Notes: generated by a model from the sequence alone, not told the origin. Shown: positions 26,692 to 36,094, counted from the stretch's first letter. The stretch is 64,000 nucleotides of DNA from Hymenobacter cellulosivorans (GCF_022919135.1 NZ_CP095049.1:4220501-4284500), one strand, 5' to 3'. Translations and numbers: made by a program.

Positions 26692-27645
26692 CTAATAGGC
26701 CTTGCTTTGCCACTCGGTGAGGGTGATGCGCATGTTGGGCTGCCGCTGCTTGAAGTCGGGATCCTCTTTTTCGCCCAGCTTCAGAGCCCGCCGGCCGTAG
26801 ACGATGGCCGTGCCGTAGTCCTGCTTAGAGGCCATGAGCCGGGCCTTAATCCAGGTGTTGGTGTAGGCTTCCTTCAGCCGCAACGACTCGTTGATGTACT
26901 GCAGGGCCAGCTCCGCCTGAATGTTGTGCTGCACCAGGTAGTCGGCGGCCTGGGCCAGCAGCTGCCAGTTTTCGGGGTTAGCGGCCAGCACTTTTTGAAT
27001 TCCGGCCAGGGCTTTGGTGTGCACGTCGGTTTCGATGAGCAGGCTCACCGTGCGCTTTTCCCAGGACAGGTTCAGGCGCCCACTACCGGTGCCGGGCTTC
27101 ACTTCGGAAAACCAGTAGAGCAGGTTTTCGTGCATGGGCCCCGATTCTGGCACGGCTGGCAGGCGAATCTGGTCGGCGCGGGCATCGTAGCCCTCGGCGC
27201 CCCAGTGGTTGATGACGCGGTTAAGGATCAATTCCCAGTCCTGGTCGGCTTTGGGCAGCACGTAGAAGGAGTACTTACCTGCCGGCACGGCCTGCCCGTT
27301 GAGCATAACCCCGTCGGAGAAGGTAATGACCGTGTTTTCGTTGGCTCCGGCCCGCCACACCTGCCCGTAGGGCACGAGTTGGCCCCAAATGGCACGGCCC
27401 CGCACGGCGGGCGTATGGTAGTCCACTGTCACGTCGCTGAGTCCGATGGTTTGCATGACCAGGGCCCGGGGGCTGGCCTGGGGCAGGGGCAGTTCGGGTA
27501 CTTTGGGCAGGGCCTCGGGCGTGGGTTTGGTCAGCACCGTGGAGTCGGCCTGTTGGGCGCGGGACGGGGCAATGGTTCCGGTGAGCAGGGCCAGCCCCAG
27601 ACCCAGGTGAGCGGTCAGGGCAAACAAAGAACAGCGTGAAATCAT
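26692..27645 (-). CDS. Secreted DUF2911 domain protein
   Basis: The 317-residue protein has a signal peptide (SLFALTAHLGLGLALLTGT ending SRAQQ). The DUF2911 domain follows, with TIGLSDVTVDYHTPAVRGR, IWGQLVPYGQVWRAGANENT and GKYSFYVLPKADQDWELILN. A short C-terminal TPR-like part (NWQLLAQAADYLVQHNIQAE) ends the protein. The function of the family is unknown. The frame stays open far upstream, but the Met at 27645 begins the signal peptide. It is divergent from the his operon. Confidence 0.85.
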   Translation of the reverse strand: MISRCSLFALTAHLGLGLALLTGTIAPSRAQQADSTVLTKPTPEALPKVPELPLPQASPRALVMQTIGLSDVTVDYHTPAVRGRAIWGQLVPYGQVWRAGANENTVITFSDGVMLNGQAVPAGKYSFYVLPKADQDWELILNRVINHWGAEGYDARADQIRLPAVPESGPMHENLLYWFSEVKPGTGSGRLNLSWEKRTVSLLIETDVHTKALAGIQKVLAANPENWQLLAQAADYLVQHNIQAELALQYINESLRLKEAYTNTWIKARLMASKQDYGTAIVYGRRALKLGEKEDPDFKQRQPNMRITLTEWQSKAY

Positions 27646-27778
27646 AAGCAGCAAGAGGTGGGAGCGGCGACGGGCAACAACAACGAACAGCGGGTCCGAA
27701 ACAATGATGCCAAAAACGCGGTTGGCTGAGCAGGAAACCACAAAGGTCAGGGTTCCCAATATTTTTTGCTTGAATAAT

Positions 27779-27808
27779 TTTGTTTCGACCCGGCCGCGCG
27801 TACTTTTG
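27779..27808 (+). promoter_or_regulatory. his operon promoter
   Basis: TTTG at 27779-27782 (-33 type) and TACTTTTG at 27801-27808 (-7 type) are separated by 18 bp, close to the Bacteroidota two-box promoter. Transcription would begin near 27815 and include the leader ORF. Confidence 0.6.
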
Positions 27809-27825
27809 CCCAGCAATTCGCCTTT

Positions 27826-27942
27826 ATGCCCTTCGCCGCGCTTTCCCTGTGCACCTTCAGCTCCCAGGCCGCCCATTCGGGCCAGGCTACTGGCTGGCTG
27901 CGCGCGGCGCATCATCATCTGCACGGGCATCATTCCTCTTAA
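27826..27942 (+). CDS. hisL: Histidine-rich leader peptide of the his operon
   Basis: This 38-codon ORF starts at ATG 27826, about 11 nt after the predicted transcription start, and ends TAA at 27942. The last residues are AAHHHLHGHHSS: six of eight consecutive codons are His, with another His at residue 17. A short ORF with clustered codons of the end-product amino acid just upstream of its biosynthetic operon is the hallmark of ribosome-mediated attenuation, as in enterobacterial hisL. The peptide itself probably has no function. There is no sequence similarity to the E. coli leader beyond the His run. Confidence 0.8.
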   Translation: MPFAALSLCTFSSQAAHSGQATGWLRAAHHHLHGHHSS

Positions 27943-28147
27943 GAGAGGAACTATACAAGCATATTGACCCCGTGGGGCACTTGGTATTCCCTAAGTGCCT
28001 GGCCGCCCCGAAAAGGCCGCCCCGCTCGCTATTGCCCTTGCTGTACCCTGGCCGGCGTTTTTCCCTTCTCTGCGTATCACTTCGCACACTGGCAAGAGCC
28101 GTCCACCAGGCCGGTTGGTCGCCAATTTCCCTCCCAATTCAATTCTT
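27943..28147 (+). promoter_or_regulatory. Presumed his attenuator region
   Basis: This untranslated leader holds GGCACTT (27976-27982) pairing with AAGTGCC (27993-27999), and CCTGGCC at 27998-28004 and again at 28047-28053. Both CCTGGCC copies are complementary to GGCCAGG (27880-27886) inside the leader ORF. The second is followed by GGCG and a T5 run (28058-28062), like the 3' half of a terminator. I could not fold it, so the exact terminator and antiterminator are unassigned. Confidence 0.5.
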
Positions 28148-28999
28148 ATGATTCGTCTGGCCATTCAGAAGTCGGGCCGCCTGAGCGAGGATTCGCTCAA
28201 CCTCATTCGTGAGTGCGGTATTTCCTTTCTCAGCAGCTCCTACAAGCTCAAAACCGAAGCCACTAACTTTCCCCTGGAAATCCTATTTCTGCGCGACGAC
28301 GACATTCCCGGCTACGTGCAGGATGGCGTAGCCGACCTGGGCATCGTGGGCCAGAACGTGCTGGTAGAAGCGGGCTTTCCCGATCTGGAAGTAGAAAAGC
28401 TGGGTTTCAGCAAGTGCCGCCTCTCGCTGGCCATTCTGCGCTCGGAAGGCTACAACTCGGTGGCCGACCTGCAGGGCAAGAACATTGCTACCTCGTACCC
28501 CCAGATTCTGGGCCGCTACCTGGCCGGCGAAGGCGTGCAGGCCAATCTGCACACGATTAGCGGCTCGGTGGAAATTGCGCCCAGCATCGGCCTGGCCGAC
28601 GCCATCTGCGACATTGTTTCCTCGGGCTCCACGCTGCTGGGCAACGGCCTGCGCGAAGTCGAAACCGTGTTCCGTTCCGAAGCCGTGCTCATTGCCAACC
28701 AGCAGCTGACGGCCGAAAAGCAGCAGTTGCTGGAGCAGCTGCAGTTCCGGATGCAGTCGGTGCGCCGGGCCCGCCGCAACAAGTACATCCTGCTCAACGC
28801 CCCCGTGGCCGCCCTGGACGCGGTGAAGGCCCTGCTGCCCGGTATCAAGTCGCCCACGGTGACGCCTTTGGCCGAGGAAGGCTGGGTGTCGGTGCAGTCG
28901 GTGGTGAACGAGGACGACTTCTGGCACATCACCGGCCAGCTCAAGGCTGTCGGCGCCGAAGGCATTCTGGTACTGCCCATTGAGAAGATGATTTCTTAA
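28148..28999 (+). CDS. hisG: ATP phosphoribosyltransferase, long form
   Basis: HisG catalyses the first, feedback-inhibited step of histidine synthesis. The 283 residues show IRLAIQKSGRLSEDSLNLI, FLRDDDIPGYVQDGVADLGI, LATSYPQILGRYL-like IATSYPQILGRYLAGE and DAICDIVSSGSTLLGNGL. The length and C-terminal domain (ILLNAPVAALDAVKALLPGI) mark the long form with an ACT-like regulatory domain, so no HisZ is needed. The start is fixed by MIRLAIQKSGR. Confidence 0.95.
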   Translation: MIRLAIQKSGRLSEDSLNLIRECGISFLSSSYKLKTEATNFPLEILFLRDDDIPGYVQDGVADLGIVGQNVLVEAGFPDLEVEKLGFSKCRLSLAILRSEGYNSVADLQGKNIATSYPQILGRYLAGEGVQANLHTISGSVEIAPSIGLADAICDIVSSGSTLLGNGLREVETVFRSEAVLIANQQLTAEKQQLLEQLQFRMQSVRRARRNKYILLNAPVAALDAVKALLPGIKSPTVTPLAEEGWVSVQSVVNEDDFWHITGQLKAVGAEGILVLPIEKMIS

Positions 29000-29048
29000 G
29001 TACGGCCAGTAGCTCAGCAGATTTCAACCCATTAGCACAGTACTCTAT

Positions 29049-30344
29049 ATGCAAGTAGTTCACTATCCTGGCCAGGACGAATGGGCCGCGCTGCAGCAGC
29101 GGCCCGCGGCCGGCGAAGCTCAGCAGGTAGCCGAGCGGGTCCGCCAGATTTTCGACGACGTGCGCCAGCGCGGGGATGAGGCCCTGCGTCACTATGCCCA
29201 GGAGCTGGACGGGGCCACGCTCACCGAGCTGCGCGTATCGCCCGAGGAAGTAGCCGCGGCCGTAGCCCTGGTGCCAGCCGCGCTGCAAACGGCCATCCGG
29301 CAGGCTCACGCCAACCTGTGGAAGTTTCACCAAACCCAGCGCGAAGAAGTGGTGCGGGTTGAAACCATGCCGGGCGTGAGTTGTTGGCGCAAATCGGTGC
29401 CGGTGCAGCGCGTGGGCCTGTATATTCCCGGGGGCACGGCACCGTTGTTCAGCACCCTGCTCATGCTGGGCGTGCCGGCCCGCCTGGCCGGCTGCCCGGA
29501 GGTCGTGCTCTGCACGCCGCCCCAGAAAGACGGCTCGGTGAATCCGGTGATTCTGTTTACGGCCCAGCTGCTGGGCATTAGCACCATCATCAAAGCCGGC
29601 GGAGCCCAGGCAGTGGCCGCGCTGGCCGGCGGCACGCAGAGCGTTCCGGCCGTGGACAAGATCTTCGGACCCGGCAACCGCTACGTAACGGCCGCCAAGC
29701 AGCTGGCCGCCCAGCGCGGGGTCGCCATCGATTTGCCCGCCGGCCCGTCGGAAGTGCTGGTCATTGCCGACAAAACGGCCAACCCCGCCTTCGTGGCTGC
29801 CGACCTGCTCAGCCAGGCCGAGCACGGTCCCGATTCCCAGGTGGTGCTGCTGACCGACTCGGTGGAGCTGCTGCCCCGGGTAACGATCGAAGTAGAGCGG
29901 CAGCTGGCCGAGCTGCCCCGGCGGGAAGTAGCGGCCCTGGCCCTGCGCGAAAGCCGGGCCGTGCTGCTGCGCACGCCGGAGGAAATGCTGTTCTTCTCGA
30001 ATCAGTATGCGCCCGAGCACCTGATTCTGGCCGTGCGCAACGCCGACGACTACGCCGAGGGCGTAACCAGCGCCGGCTCGGTGTTTCTGGGTCACCTGAC
30101 GCCCGAAGCCGCCGGCGACTATGCCTCGGGTACGAACCACACGCTGCCCACCGGCGGCTACGCCCGCAACTACAGCGGGGTGTCGCTGGATTCGTTTCTG
30201 AAGAAAATTACCTTCCAGCGCATCACCGCCGAGGGCCTGCTCAACGTGGGGCCGGTCGTCGAAACCATGGCCGAGGCTGAGGGCCTGCGGGCCCATGCCC
30301 GGGCCGTGACGCTGCGCCTGGAAAGCCTGAGTGCCGAAGCCTAA
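29049..30344 (+). CDS. hisD: Histidinol dehydrogenase
   Basis: HisD oxidises histidinol to histidine in two NAD-dependent steps. The 431 residues contain [81 protein letters not shown] and [10 protein letters not shown], all family signatures including the Zn ligands. It lies 49 bp after hisG. Confidence 0.96.
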   Translation: MQVVHYPGQDEWAALQQRPAAGEAQQVAERVRQIFDDVRQRGDEALRHYAQELDGATLTELRVSPEEVAAAVALVPAALQTAIRQAHANLWKFHQTQREEVVRVETMPGVSCWRKSVPVQRVGLYIPGGTAPLFSTLLMLGVPARLAGCPEVVLCTPPQKDGSVNPVILFTAQLLGISTIIKAGGAQAVAALAGGTQSVPAVDKIFGPGNRYVTAAKQLAAQRGVAIDLPAGPSEVLVIADKTANPAFVAADLLSQAEHGPDSQVVLLTDSVELLPRVTIEVERQLAELPRREVAALALRESRAVLLRTPEEMLFFSNQYAPEHLILAVRNADDYAEGVTSAGSVFLGHLTPEAAGDYASGTNHTLPTGGYARNYSGVSLDSFLKKITFQRITAEGLLNVGPVVETMAEAEGLRAHARAVTLRLESLSAEA

Positions 30345-30359
30345 GTTCACTTCTCATCC

Positions 30360-30404
30360 CGGCCGGGCAACCTTATCCTACTAGGAGGAATAAGGGCCCG
30401 GCCG
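30360..30404 (+). promoter_or_regulatory. Long hairpin between hisD and hisC
   Basis: CGGCCGGGC (30360-30368) pairs with GCCCGGCCG (30396-30404), and inside it CCTTATCCT faces AGG...ATAAGG. No T run follows, so it is more likely an mRNA stability or processing element than a full terminator. It ends 15 bp before the hisC ATG. Confidence 0.5.
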
Positions 30405-30419
30405 ACCATTCCGCGGTTC

Positions 30420-31475
30420 ATGTTTGAGCTTTCCAATCTTATCCGGCCCAATATCCGGGCTATGCAGCCGTACTCCTCGGCCCGCGACGAATTCCAGGGC
30501 GAAGCCCGCGTGATGCTCGACGCCAACGAAAACAGCCTGGGCAGCGCCGGCCCCGAGCAGTTCAACCGCTACCCCGACCCCCAGCAGCGGGCCGTGAAGG
30601 CTGAGCTGGCGAAGCTGAAAGGCGTGGAGCCCAGCCAGATTTTCCTGGGCAACGGCTCCGACGAGGCCATTGACCTGCTGGTGCGCCTGACCTGCACGCC
30701 CGGTCAGGACCGGATCCTGATCTTGCCGCCCACCTACGGGATGTACGAAGTGGCCGCCAACCTCAACGACGTGCGTCTGGAGCGCCTGCCGCTCACGGCT
30801 GACTTTCAGCTGTCCGACCAGGCCGTGGCCCAAATTCTGGCCTCCGACGCCAAGCTGGTCTTTGTCTGCTCGCCTAACAACCCAACCGGCAACCTGCTGC
30901 ACGCCGCGGCAGTCGAGCAGGTGCTGCGCGGCTTCCGTGGGCTGGTAGTGGTGGATGAGGCCTACGCCGACTTTGCCGCCGCGCCTAGCTGGACCACGCG
31001 CCTAGCGGAGTTTCCCAACCTGGTCGTGCTCCAAACCTTCTCCAAGGCCTGGGGCCTGGCTGGTCTGCGCCTGGGTATGGCTTTTGCCTCGCCCGAGCTC
31101 ATCGGCTACCTCAACAAGATTAAGCCGCCCTATAATATCTCGGAAGCCACCCAGCAGCACGCGTTGGCGGCCCTGGCCGATGCCCCGCACTTCGAGCAAA
31201 TGCGCCAGGAGTTGCTCCAGGGCCGGCAGTGGCTGCAGCAGCACCTGCCGGGAGTCGACATCGTGGAGCACGTGTTTGCCTCGGATGCCAACTTCCTGCT
31301 GGTCCGGTTCCGACCCGATGCCACGGCCGTGTACGACTACTTACTGGGCAAGGGCATTGTGGTGCGCAACCGTACGAGCCAGCCCGGGTGCGCCGGCACG
31401 CTGCGCCTGACGGTGGGCACCCCGGCCGAGAATGAGCAGCTGGTTACAGCCCTGCGGGACTATTCCGCCGTCTAA
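30420..31475 (+). CDS. hisC: Histidinol-phosphate aminotransferase
   Basis: This PLP enzyme converts imidazole acetol phosphate to histidinol phosphate. The 351 residues show LDANENSLGSAGPEQFNRYP, IFLGNGSDEAIDLLVRLTC, FVCSPNNPTGNLL, VVDEAYADFA and the PLP-lysine motif TFSKAWGLAGLRLGMAFA. The next gene starts 11 bp downstream. Confidence 0.96.
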   Translation: MFELSNLIRPNIRAMQPYSSARDEFQGEARVMLDANENSLGSAGPEQFNRYPDPQQRAVKAELAKLKGVEPSQIFLGNGSDEAIDLLVRLTCTPGQDRILILPPTYGMYEVAANLNDVRLERLPLTADFQLSDQAVAQILASDAKLVFVCSPNNPTGNLLHAAAVEQVLRGFRGLVVVDEAYADFAAAPSWTTRLAEFPNLVVLQTFSKAWGLAGLRLGMAFASPELIGYLNKIKPPYNISEATQQHALAALADAPHFEQMRQELLQGRQWLQQHLPGVDIVEHVFASDANFLLVRFRPDATAVYDYLLGKGIVVRNRTSQPGCAGTLRLTVGTPAENEQLVTALRDYSAV

Positions 31476-31486
31476 TCCACATCCTG

Positions 31487-31936
31487 ATGCAGCTCATCGT
31501 CTTCTGCGGAATTCAGGCCACGGGGAAGTCAACCTTCTACCAGCAGCACTTTTTCCATTCCCACGTCCGGATCAGCCTCGACTTGCTGCGGACCCGGAAC
31601 CGGGAGCAGCGCCTGCTGGAGCTGTGCCTGGAAACGCAGATGCGGTGCGTGATTGATAACACGAACCCGACCCGGGCCGAGCGGGCCCGTTATATCGAAC
31701 CAGCCCGGCGGGCGGGGTTTACCGTTACCGGGTACTTCTTTCAGGCTGCGGTGGCCGAAGCCCTGGTACGCAACCAGCAGCGCCCGGTAGAGCGGCAGGT
31801 GCCCGCCGTCGGTCTGCGCGCCACCCGCAACCGCCTGGAGCTGCCCCGCTACGAGGAGGGCTTCGATGAGCTGTACTTCGTGCGGCCCCTGGGCAACCAT
31901 ACATTCACCATTAGCCCCTGGCAACATGAAGTTTGA
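31487..31936 (+). CDS. Polynucleotide-kinase-like AAA ATPase
   Basis: The 149-residue protein has a P-loop GIQATGKST (residues 8-16), a DLLR motif and the CVIDNTNPTRAERARYI segment typical of the kinase domain of PNKP-type polynucleotide kinases (lid and substrate region around GYFFQAAVAEALVRNQQRPV). It probably phosphorylates a nucleic-acid 5' end. Its last 11 bp overlap the Thg1-like gene, a tight coupling that points to a joint RNA end-processing role. It sits inside the his operon but has no known step in histidine synthesis. Confidence 0.75.
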   Translation: MQLIVFCGIQATGKSTFYQQHFFHSHVRISLDLLRTRNREQRLLELCLETQMRCVIDNTNPTRAERARYIEPARRAGFTVTGYFFQAAVAEALVRNQQRPVERQVPAVGLRATRNRLELPRYEEGFDELYFVRPLGNHTFTISPWQHEV

Positions 31937-32687
31937 CGAGCTCGACGCGCGCTTGCGCGTTTTCGAAACGGCCCACGACCATTGCGCTCTGCCCGGGCTC
32001 TACCTGGTGGTCCGCCTCGACGGCCGGGGCTTTACCCGCCTAACCAAAGAGGTCCACGCATTCGAAGCGCCGTTTGATGAGCGGATGCGGGACCTGATGG
32101 TACACACCACCCGGCAGTTGCTCAGCTCGGGCTTTCGGATGGTATACGGCTACACGCAGAGCGACGAAATTTCCCTGCTGCTTCACCCCGAGGAAAATTC
32201 CTTTGGCCGCAAGCTGCGCAAGTACACGTCGCTGCTGGCCGGGGAGGCCTCGGCTACGTTTTCCCTGGCCCTGGGTAGCCCGGGTATCTTCGACTGCCGG
32301 ATTTCCCAGCTGCCCCGTCGCACGGATGTACTCGACTACTTCCGCTGGCGCCAGGAAGATGCCGCCCGCAACTCTTTGAATGCCCATTGCTACTGGCTGC
32401 TGCGCAAGCAAGGCCGCTCGGTGGCCGAGGCTACGGCCCAGGTCAAGGGCCGGAGCCGGGCGGCCAAGCATGATTTACTCTTCAGCGCGGGTATCAATTT
32501 CAACGAGCTGCCGAGCTGGCAGAAGCGCGGCGTCGGCTTGTACTGGCAGCCGTATAAAAAGACGGGGTTTAATCCCCTCAGCCAGCAGCCCGTAGAAACC
32601 ACCCGTCAGCAGCTGACCATCGATGCCGAGCTGCCCCTGGGGGAAGAGTACACCACGCTGCTACGCTCTTTGCTACCCGAAGAGTAA
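31926..32687 (+). CDS. Thg1-like tRNA 3'-5' polymerase (tRNA-His guanylyltransferase family)
   Basis: The 253-residue protein carries the Thg1 catalytic core: [20 protein letters not shown] with metal ligand D32, and [17 protein letters not shown] with D80 and E81, aligned with D29, D77 and E78 of the yeast enzyme. The segment [17 protein letters not shown] corresponds to the HINNLYN helix but is altered, as in bacterial Thg1-like proteins that repair truncated tRNA 5' ends. The start is chosen at [13 protein letters not shown]. It is embedded between hisC and hisB in the same orientation and overlaps the kinase gene. Confidence 0.88.
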   Translation: MKFDELDARLRVFETAHDHCALPGLYLVVRLDGRGFTRLTKEVHAFEAPFDERMRDLMVHTTRQLLSSGFRMVYGYTQSDEISLLLHPEENSFGRKLRKYTSLLAGEASATFSLALGSPGIFDCRISQLPRRTDVLDYFRWRQEDAARNSLNAHCYWLLRKQGRSVAEATAQVKGRSRAAKHDLLFSAGINFNELPSWQKRGVGLYWQPYKKTGFNPLSQQPVETTRQQLTIDAELPLGEEYTTLLRSLLPEE

Positions 32688-32763
32688 TTGCTCCTTCCAC
32701 CTCCCCAACCCGTTTTCTTTTTCACGCTCTACGCCCGAAGCCCCGGCTTCCGATTTTTATACC

Positions 32764-33867
32764 ATGAAGAAAGTTCTTTTCATTGACCGCGACGGGACCA
32801 TCCTGATTGAGCCGCCGACGGATTTCCAGGTCGACGCCCTGACCCGGGAGAAATTCCAGTTTGTACCCGGCGCCATCACCGGCCTCGCCCGCATTGCCCG
32901 GGAGCTGGACTACGAGCTGGTGCTGGTCAGCAACCAGGATGGGCTGGGCACCGAGAGCTTCCCCGAGGAAACCTTCTGGCCGGCCCACACCATGATGCTC
33001 GATGTGCTGCGCTCGGAAGGAGTGGAGTTCGTGCGCGAGCACATCGACCGCAGCTTCCCCCATGATAACCTGCCCACCCGCAAGCCCGGCATCGGCATGC
33101 TGCAGCAGTACCTGGTACCCGGCGCTTACGACCTGCAACACTCCTTTGTCATCGGCGACCGGCTCACCGACGTGGAGCTGGCCCAGAACCTGGGTTGCCA
33201 GTCCATCCTGATTCGGGAGCAGGCCGACGAGCGGGCCGCTCTGACGACGACCAGCTGGGAGGCCATCTATCAGTTCCTGCGCCTACCCGCCCGCACGGCC
33301 GTGGTACAGCGCGACACGAACGAAACCAAAATCCGTATCGAACTCAACCTCGACGGTGCCGGTCGCCCCAGCATGCACACCGGCCTGGGGTTCTTCGACC
33401 ACATGCTCGACCAGCTCAGCAAGCACTCGGGCGTGGATATGAAAATCGAAGTCCAGGGCGACTTGCACATCGACGAGCACCACACCATCGAAGATACGGC
33501 CATTGCTTTGGGCGAAGCTTTCCACCAAGCCCTGGGCGACAAGCGTGGCCTGGCCCGCTACGGCTTTCTGCTTCCCATGGATGATGTACTGGCCCAGGCT
33601 GCCATTGACTTTTCCGGCCGGCCCTGGATAGTATGGGATGCTGAGTTTAAGCGGGAGCGGGTAGGAGATATGCCCTGCGAAATGTTCTACCATTTCTTCA
33701 AGAGCTTCTCCGACGCGGCCCGCTGCAACCTCAACATTAAGTGTGAGGGGCAGAACGAGCACCATAAGATTGAAGCCATTTTCAAGGCCGTAGCCAAGTC
33801 CATCAAAATGGCCCTGGTTCGGGACGCGGGCAAGATGGAAATTCCCAGTACTAAAGGGGTATTGTAG
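32764..33867 (+). CDS. hisB: Bifunctional histidinol-phosphatase / imidazoleglycerol-phosphate dehydratase
   Basis: The 367-residue fusion has an N-terminal HAD phosphatase ([17 protein letters not shown], with D8 and D10, and [17 protein letters not shown]) and a C-terminal IGP dehydratase ([37 protein letters not shown] and [20 protein letters not shown], with Mn-binding His clusters). It covers steps 6 and 8 of the pathway. The start is at [12 protein letters not shown]; an open frame upstream overlaps the Thg1-like gene and is not used. Confidence 0.95.
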   Translation: MKKVLFIDRDGTILIEPPTDFQVDALTREKFQFVPGAITGLARIARELDYELVLVSNQDGLGTESFPEETFWPAHTMMLDVLRSEGVEFVREHIDRSFPHDNLPTRKPGIGMLQQYLVPGAYDLQHSFVIGDRLTDVELAQNLGCQSILIREQADERAALTTTSWEAIYQFLRLPARTAVVQRDTNETKIRIELNLDGAGRPSMHTGLGFFDHMLDQLSKHSGVDMKIEVQGDLHIDEHHTIEDTAIALGEAFHQALGDKRGLARYGFLLPMDDVLAQAAIDFSGRPWIVWDAEFKRERVGDMPCEMFYHFFKSFSDAARCNLNIKCEGQNEHHKIEAIFKAVAKSIKMALVRDAGKMEIPSTKGVL

Positions 33868-33868
33868 T

Positions 33869-33900
33869 CTTTACCCAAATGTTAAAACATTTGGGTAAAG
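33869..33900. promoter_or_regulatory. Perfect 15-bp palindrome between hisB and hisH
   Basis: CTTTACCCAAATGTT (33869-33883) and AACATTTGGGTAAAG (33886-33900) form a perfect AT-rich stem with a 2-nt loop, right after the hisB stop. It has no T run. It may be an operator, a processing site or a weak terminator. The sequence CAAATGTT recurs at 33936. Confidence 0.55.
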
Positions 33901-33961
33901 TAATAGGTCCGTGTTTGTGCGGCTCTCGGCAACTCAAATGTTTTCTAAAGAAGTCCAGCAG

Positions 33962-33969
33962 TAGGTTTG
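33962..33969 (+). promoter_or_regulatory. Possible internal promoter before hisH
   Basis: TAGGTTTG matches the -7 consensus TAnnTTTG, 47 bp before the hisH ATG. It overlaps a direct repeat GTTTGTGCGGC found at 33913-33923 and 33965-33975. The 149-bp gap here is the largest within the his genes. Confidence 0.4.
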
Positions 33970-34016
33970 TGCGGCAGAGGTACTTCACAAATGAGTAAAC
34001 AAATGGATATACTCAA

Positions 34017-34604
34017 ATGGAAATAGCAGTAATTGATTACAAGGGCGGCAACGTACAGTCGGTGCTGTTTGCCCTGGAGCGCTTGGGTGTGCGGGCCACC
34101 CTTACGGCCGACCCCGAACAAATTCGGCGGGCCGATAAGATTCTCTTTCCTGGGGAAGGCGAAGCGGCTTCGGCCATGCACGAGTTGCGGGCCCAGGGCC
34201 TCGATCAGGTGTTGCCCACCCTGACACAGCCCTTCCTGGGAATTTGCCTGGGCATGCAACTGCTGGGGACCCACAGCGAGGAGAACGATGCCAGCATGCT
34301 CGGCATTTTGCCCTTCGAGGTAAAGCGCTTCCCGGCCGCGGCCGAGTACAAGGTACCCCACATGGGTTGGAACAACCTGCAGCGCCTGCGTTCCCCGCTC
34401 TTCGCCGGGTTGCGGGAGCAGGACTTTGTCTACTTCGTGCACAGCTACTACGCTCCCGTGGGCGAGTACACCATTGCCGAAGCTGAGTACCCCGCGCCCT
34501 TTAGTGCCGCCGTGCAGCACCAGAACTTCTACGCGGTGCAGTTCCACACCGAGAAGAGCGGGCCAGTGGGCACGCGCATCCTGGAAAACTTCCTTAAGCT
34601 TTAA
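34017..34604 (+). CDS. hisH: Imidazole glycerol phosphate synthase, glutaminase subunit
   Basis: HisH supplies ammonia from glutamine to HisF. The 195-residue class I amidotransferase has the nucleophile Cys in FLGICLGMQLLG and the His/Glu of the triad in AVQFHTEKSG. MEIAVIDYKGGNVQSVLFAL is the usual N-terminus. hisA follows 6 bp later. Confidence 0.95.
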   Translation: MEIAVIDYKGGNVQSVLFALERLGVRATLTADPEQIRRADKILFPGEGEAASAMHELRAQGLDQVLPTLTQPFLGICLGMQLLGTHSEENDASMLGILPFEVKRFPAAAEYKVPHMGWNNLQRLRSPLFAGLREQDFVYFVHSYYAPVGEYTIAEAEYPAPFSAAVQHQNFYAVQFHTEKSGPVGTRILENFLKL

Positions 34605-34610
34605 GACTAC

Positions 34611-35327
34611 ATGGAGATAATACCCGCAATTGACCTTATCGGCGGCCAGTGCGTGCGCCTGACCGAGGGCGACTTTGCCCAGCAAACCACCTACGATGCC
34701 GACCCGTTGGCCGTAGCCCAGCGCTTCGAGGCGGCCGGCGTTAAGCGCCTGCACCTGGTGGATCTGGACGGGGCCCGGGCCCGGCAGCCGGTTAACCTGC
34801 CCGTACTGGAGCGCATTGCCCGCCATACCAGCCTGCTCATTGACTTCGGGGGCGGCTTGCAGAGCGACGCAGCCGTGCGCGCGGCCTTTGACGCCGGGGC
34901 TGCCCAGATTACGGCCGGCAGCATTGCCGTGCGCGAACCGGCCACGGTAGGGCAGTGGCTGCAGGAGTTTGGCTCCGAACGGATTCTGCTGGGGGCCGAC
35001 TTTCGCGACAACCACATTTCCATCAATGCCTGGGCGGAGCAGTCGGAGCGGACGGTGGCCGAGTTTATCCAGGACTACCTGCAGGCCGGGGCTACTACCT
35101 TCGTGTGTACCGATGTGAGCAAGGACGGCAAGCTGCAGGGCCCTTCGCTGGCTACTTACCGCACATTGCGCGCCCAACTGCCCGCGGCCCGTCTGGTGGC
35201 CAGCGGGGGCGTCACGACCCTAGCTGATGTGGAAGCGTTGGCTGAAGTAGGCATGCATGGCGCCATTATCGGTAAAGCCATTTACGAAGGCACCATTACC
35301 CTGCAGGATCTGCAGAAGTTTCTCTAG
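34611..35327 (+). CDS. hisA: ProFAR isomerase
   Basis: HisA carries out the Amadori isomerisation of ProFAR. The 238-residue barrel begins [20 protein letters not shown], has the first catalytic Asp (AIDLIGG), the second in [16 protein letters not shown], and two half-barrel phosphate sites ([14 protein letters not shown] and [15 protein letters not shown]). It lies 8 bp before hisF. Confidence 0.95.
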   Translation: MEIIPAIDLIGGQCVRLTEGDFAQQTTYDADPLAVAQRFEAAGVKRLHLVDLDGARARQPVNLPVLERIARHTSLLIDFGGGLQSDAAVRAAFDAGAAQITAGSIAVREPATVGQWLQEFGSERILLGADFRDNHISINAWAEQSERTVAEFIQDYLQAGATTFVCTDVSKDGKLQGPSLATYRTLRAQLPAARLVASGGVTTLADVEALAEVGMHGAIIGKAIYEGTITLQDLQKFL

Positions 35328-35335
35328 CCCATACT

Positions 35336-36094
35336 ATGCTAACCAAACGAATCATTCCCTGCCTCGACGTCAAGGATGGGCGCACTGTCAAGGGGGTCCG
35401 CTTCGAGGGCCTGCGCGACGCCGGCGACCCGGTGGCCCTGGCCGCCCGCTACGCCCTGGAAGGCGCCGATGAGCTGGTGTTTCTCGATATCACGGCTACG
35501 AACCAGAAACGCACGACCCTTATCCATTTGGTGCGCGACGTGGCCCGGGAGCTGGATATTCCCTTCACCGTGGGCGGCGGCATCGGCACGGTGGCCGATG
35601 TGGAAGCCCTGTTGCTCAATGGCGCCGATAAGGTCAGCATCAACTCGGCGGCTCTGCACCGGCCCGAGCTGATCGACGAGTTGGCCCGGCGCTTCGGCAG
35701 CCAGTGTATCGTCGTGGCCGCCGATGCCCGCTACACTGCGGAGGCCGGCTGGCAGATATACACCCGGGCCGGGACCCACAACACCGAGCGGGATGCCGTA
35801 GCCTGGTGCCGGGAAGCTGCCGACCGGGGCGCCGGGGAGCTGTTGCTCACGTCTATGAGCAACGACGGCACCAAGGACGGCTTTGCGCTGGATATTACCG
35901 GGGCCGTAGCGAGGGCCGTAACTATTCCCGTGGTGGCCTCGGGCGGGGCCGGCCAGATGGAGCACTTCACCCAGGTATTCCAGCAGGCCCAGGCCCACGC
36001 TGGCCTCGCGGCCAGCATCTTTCACTTCGGGGAAATCGGTATTCGGGAGCTTAAGGAGCACCTGCAGGCCGAAGGCATTCCCATGCGGCTTTAA
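35336..36094 (+). CDS. hisF: Imidazole glycerol phosphate synthase, cyclase subunit
   Basis: HisF forms the imidazole ring and AICAR. The 252-residue barrel starts [20 protein letters not shown] with catalytic D11, and has [45 protein letters not shown] with the second Asp, and [12 protein letters not shown]. It pairs with the HisH encoded two genes upstream. Confidence 0.96.
   Translation: MLTKRIIPCLDVKDGRTVKGVRFEGLRDAGDPVALAARYALEGADELVFLDITATNQKRTTLIHLVRDVARELDIPFTVGGGIGTVADVEALLLNGADKVSINSAALHRPELIDELARRFGSQCIVVAADARYTAEAGWQIYTRAGTHNTERDAVAWCREAADRGAGELLLTSMSNDGTKDGFALDITGAVARAVTIPVVASGGAGQMEHFTQVFQQAQAHAGLAASIFHFGEIGIRELKEHLQAEGIPMRL

Noticed and set aside
27646..27933. Long N-terminal extension of the DUF2911 protein
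   Set aside because: The extension lies opposite the his promoter and leader ORF, is not signal-peptide-like, and a clear signal peptide begins at 27645.
33869..33900. Rho-independent terminator between hisB and hisH
   Set aside because: The stem is AT-rich and not followed by a T run, and the downstream genes complete the same pathway.
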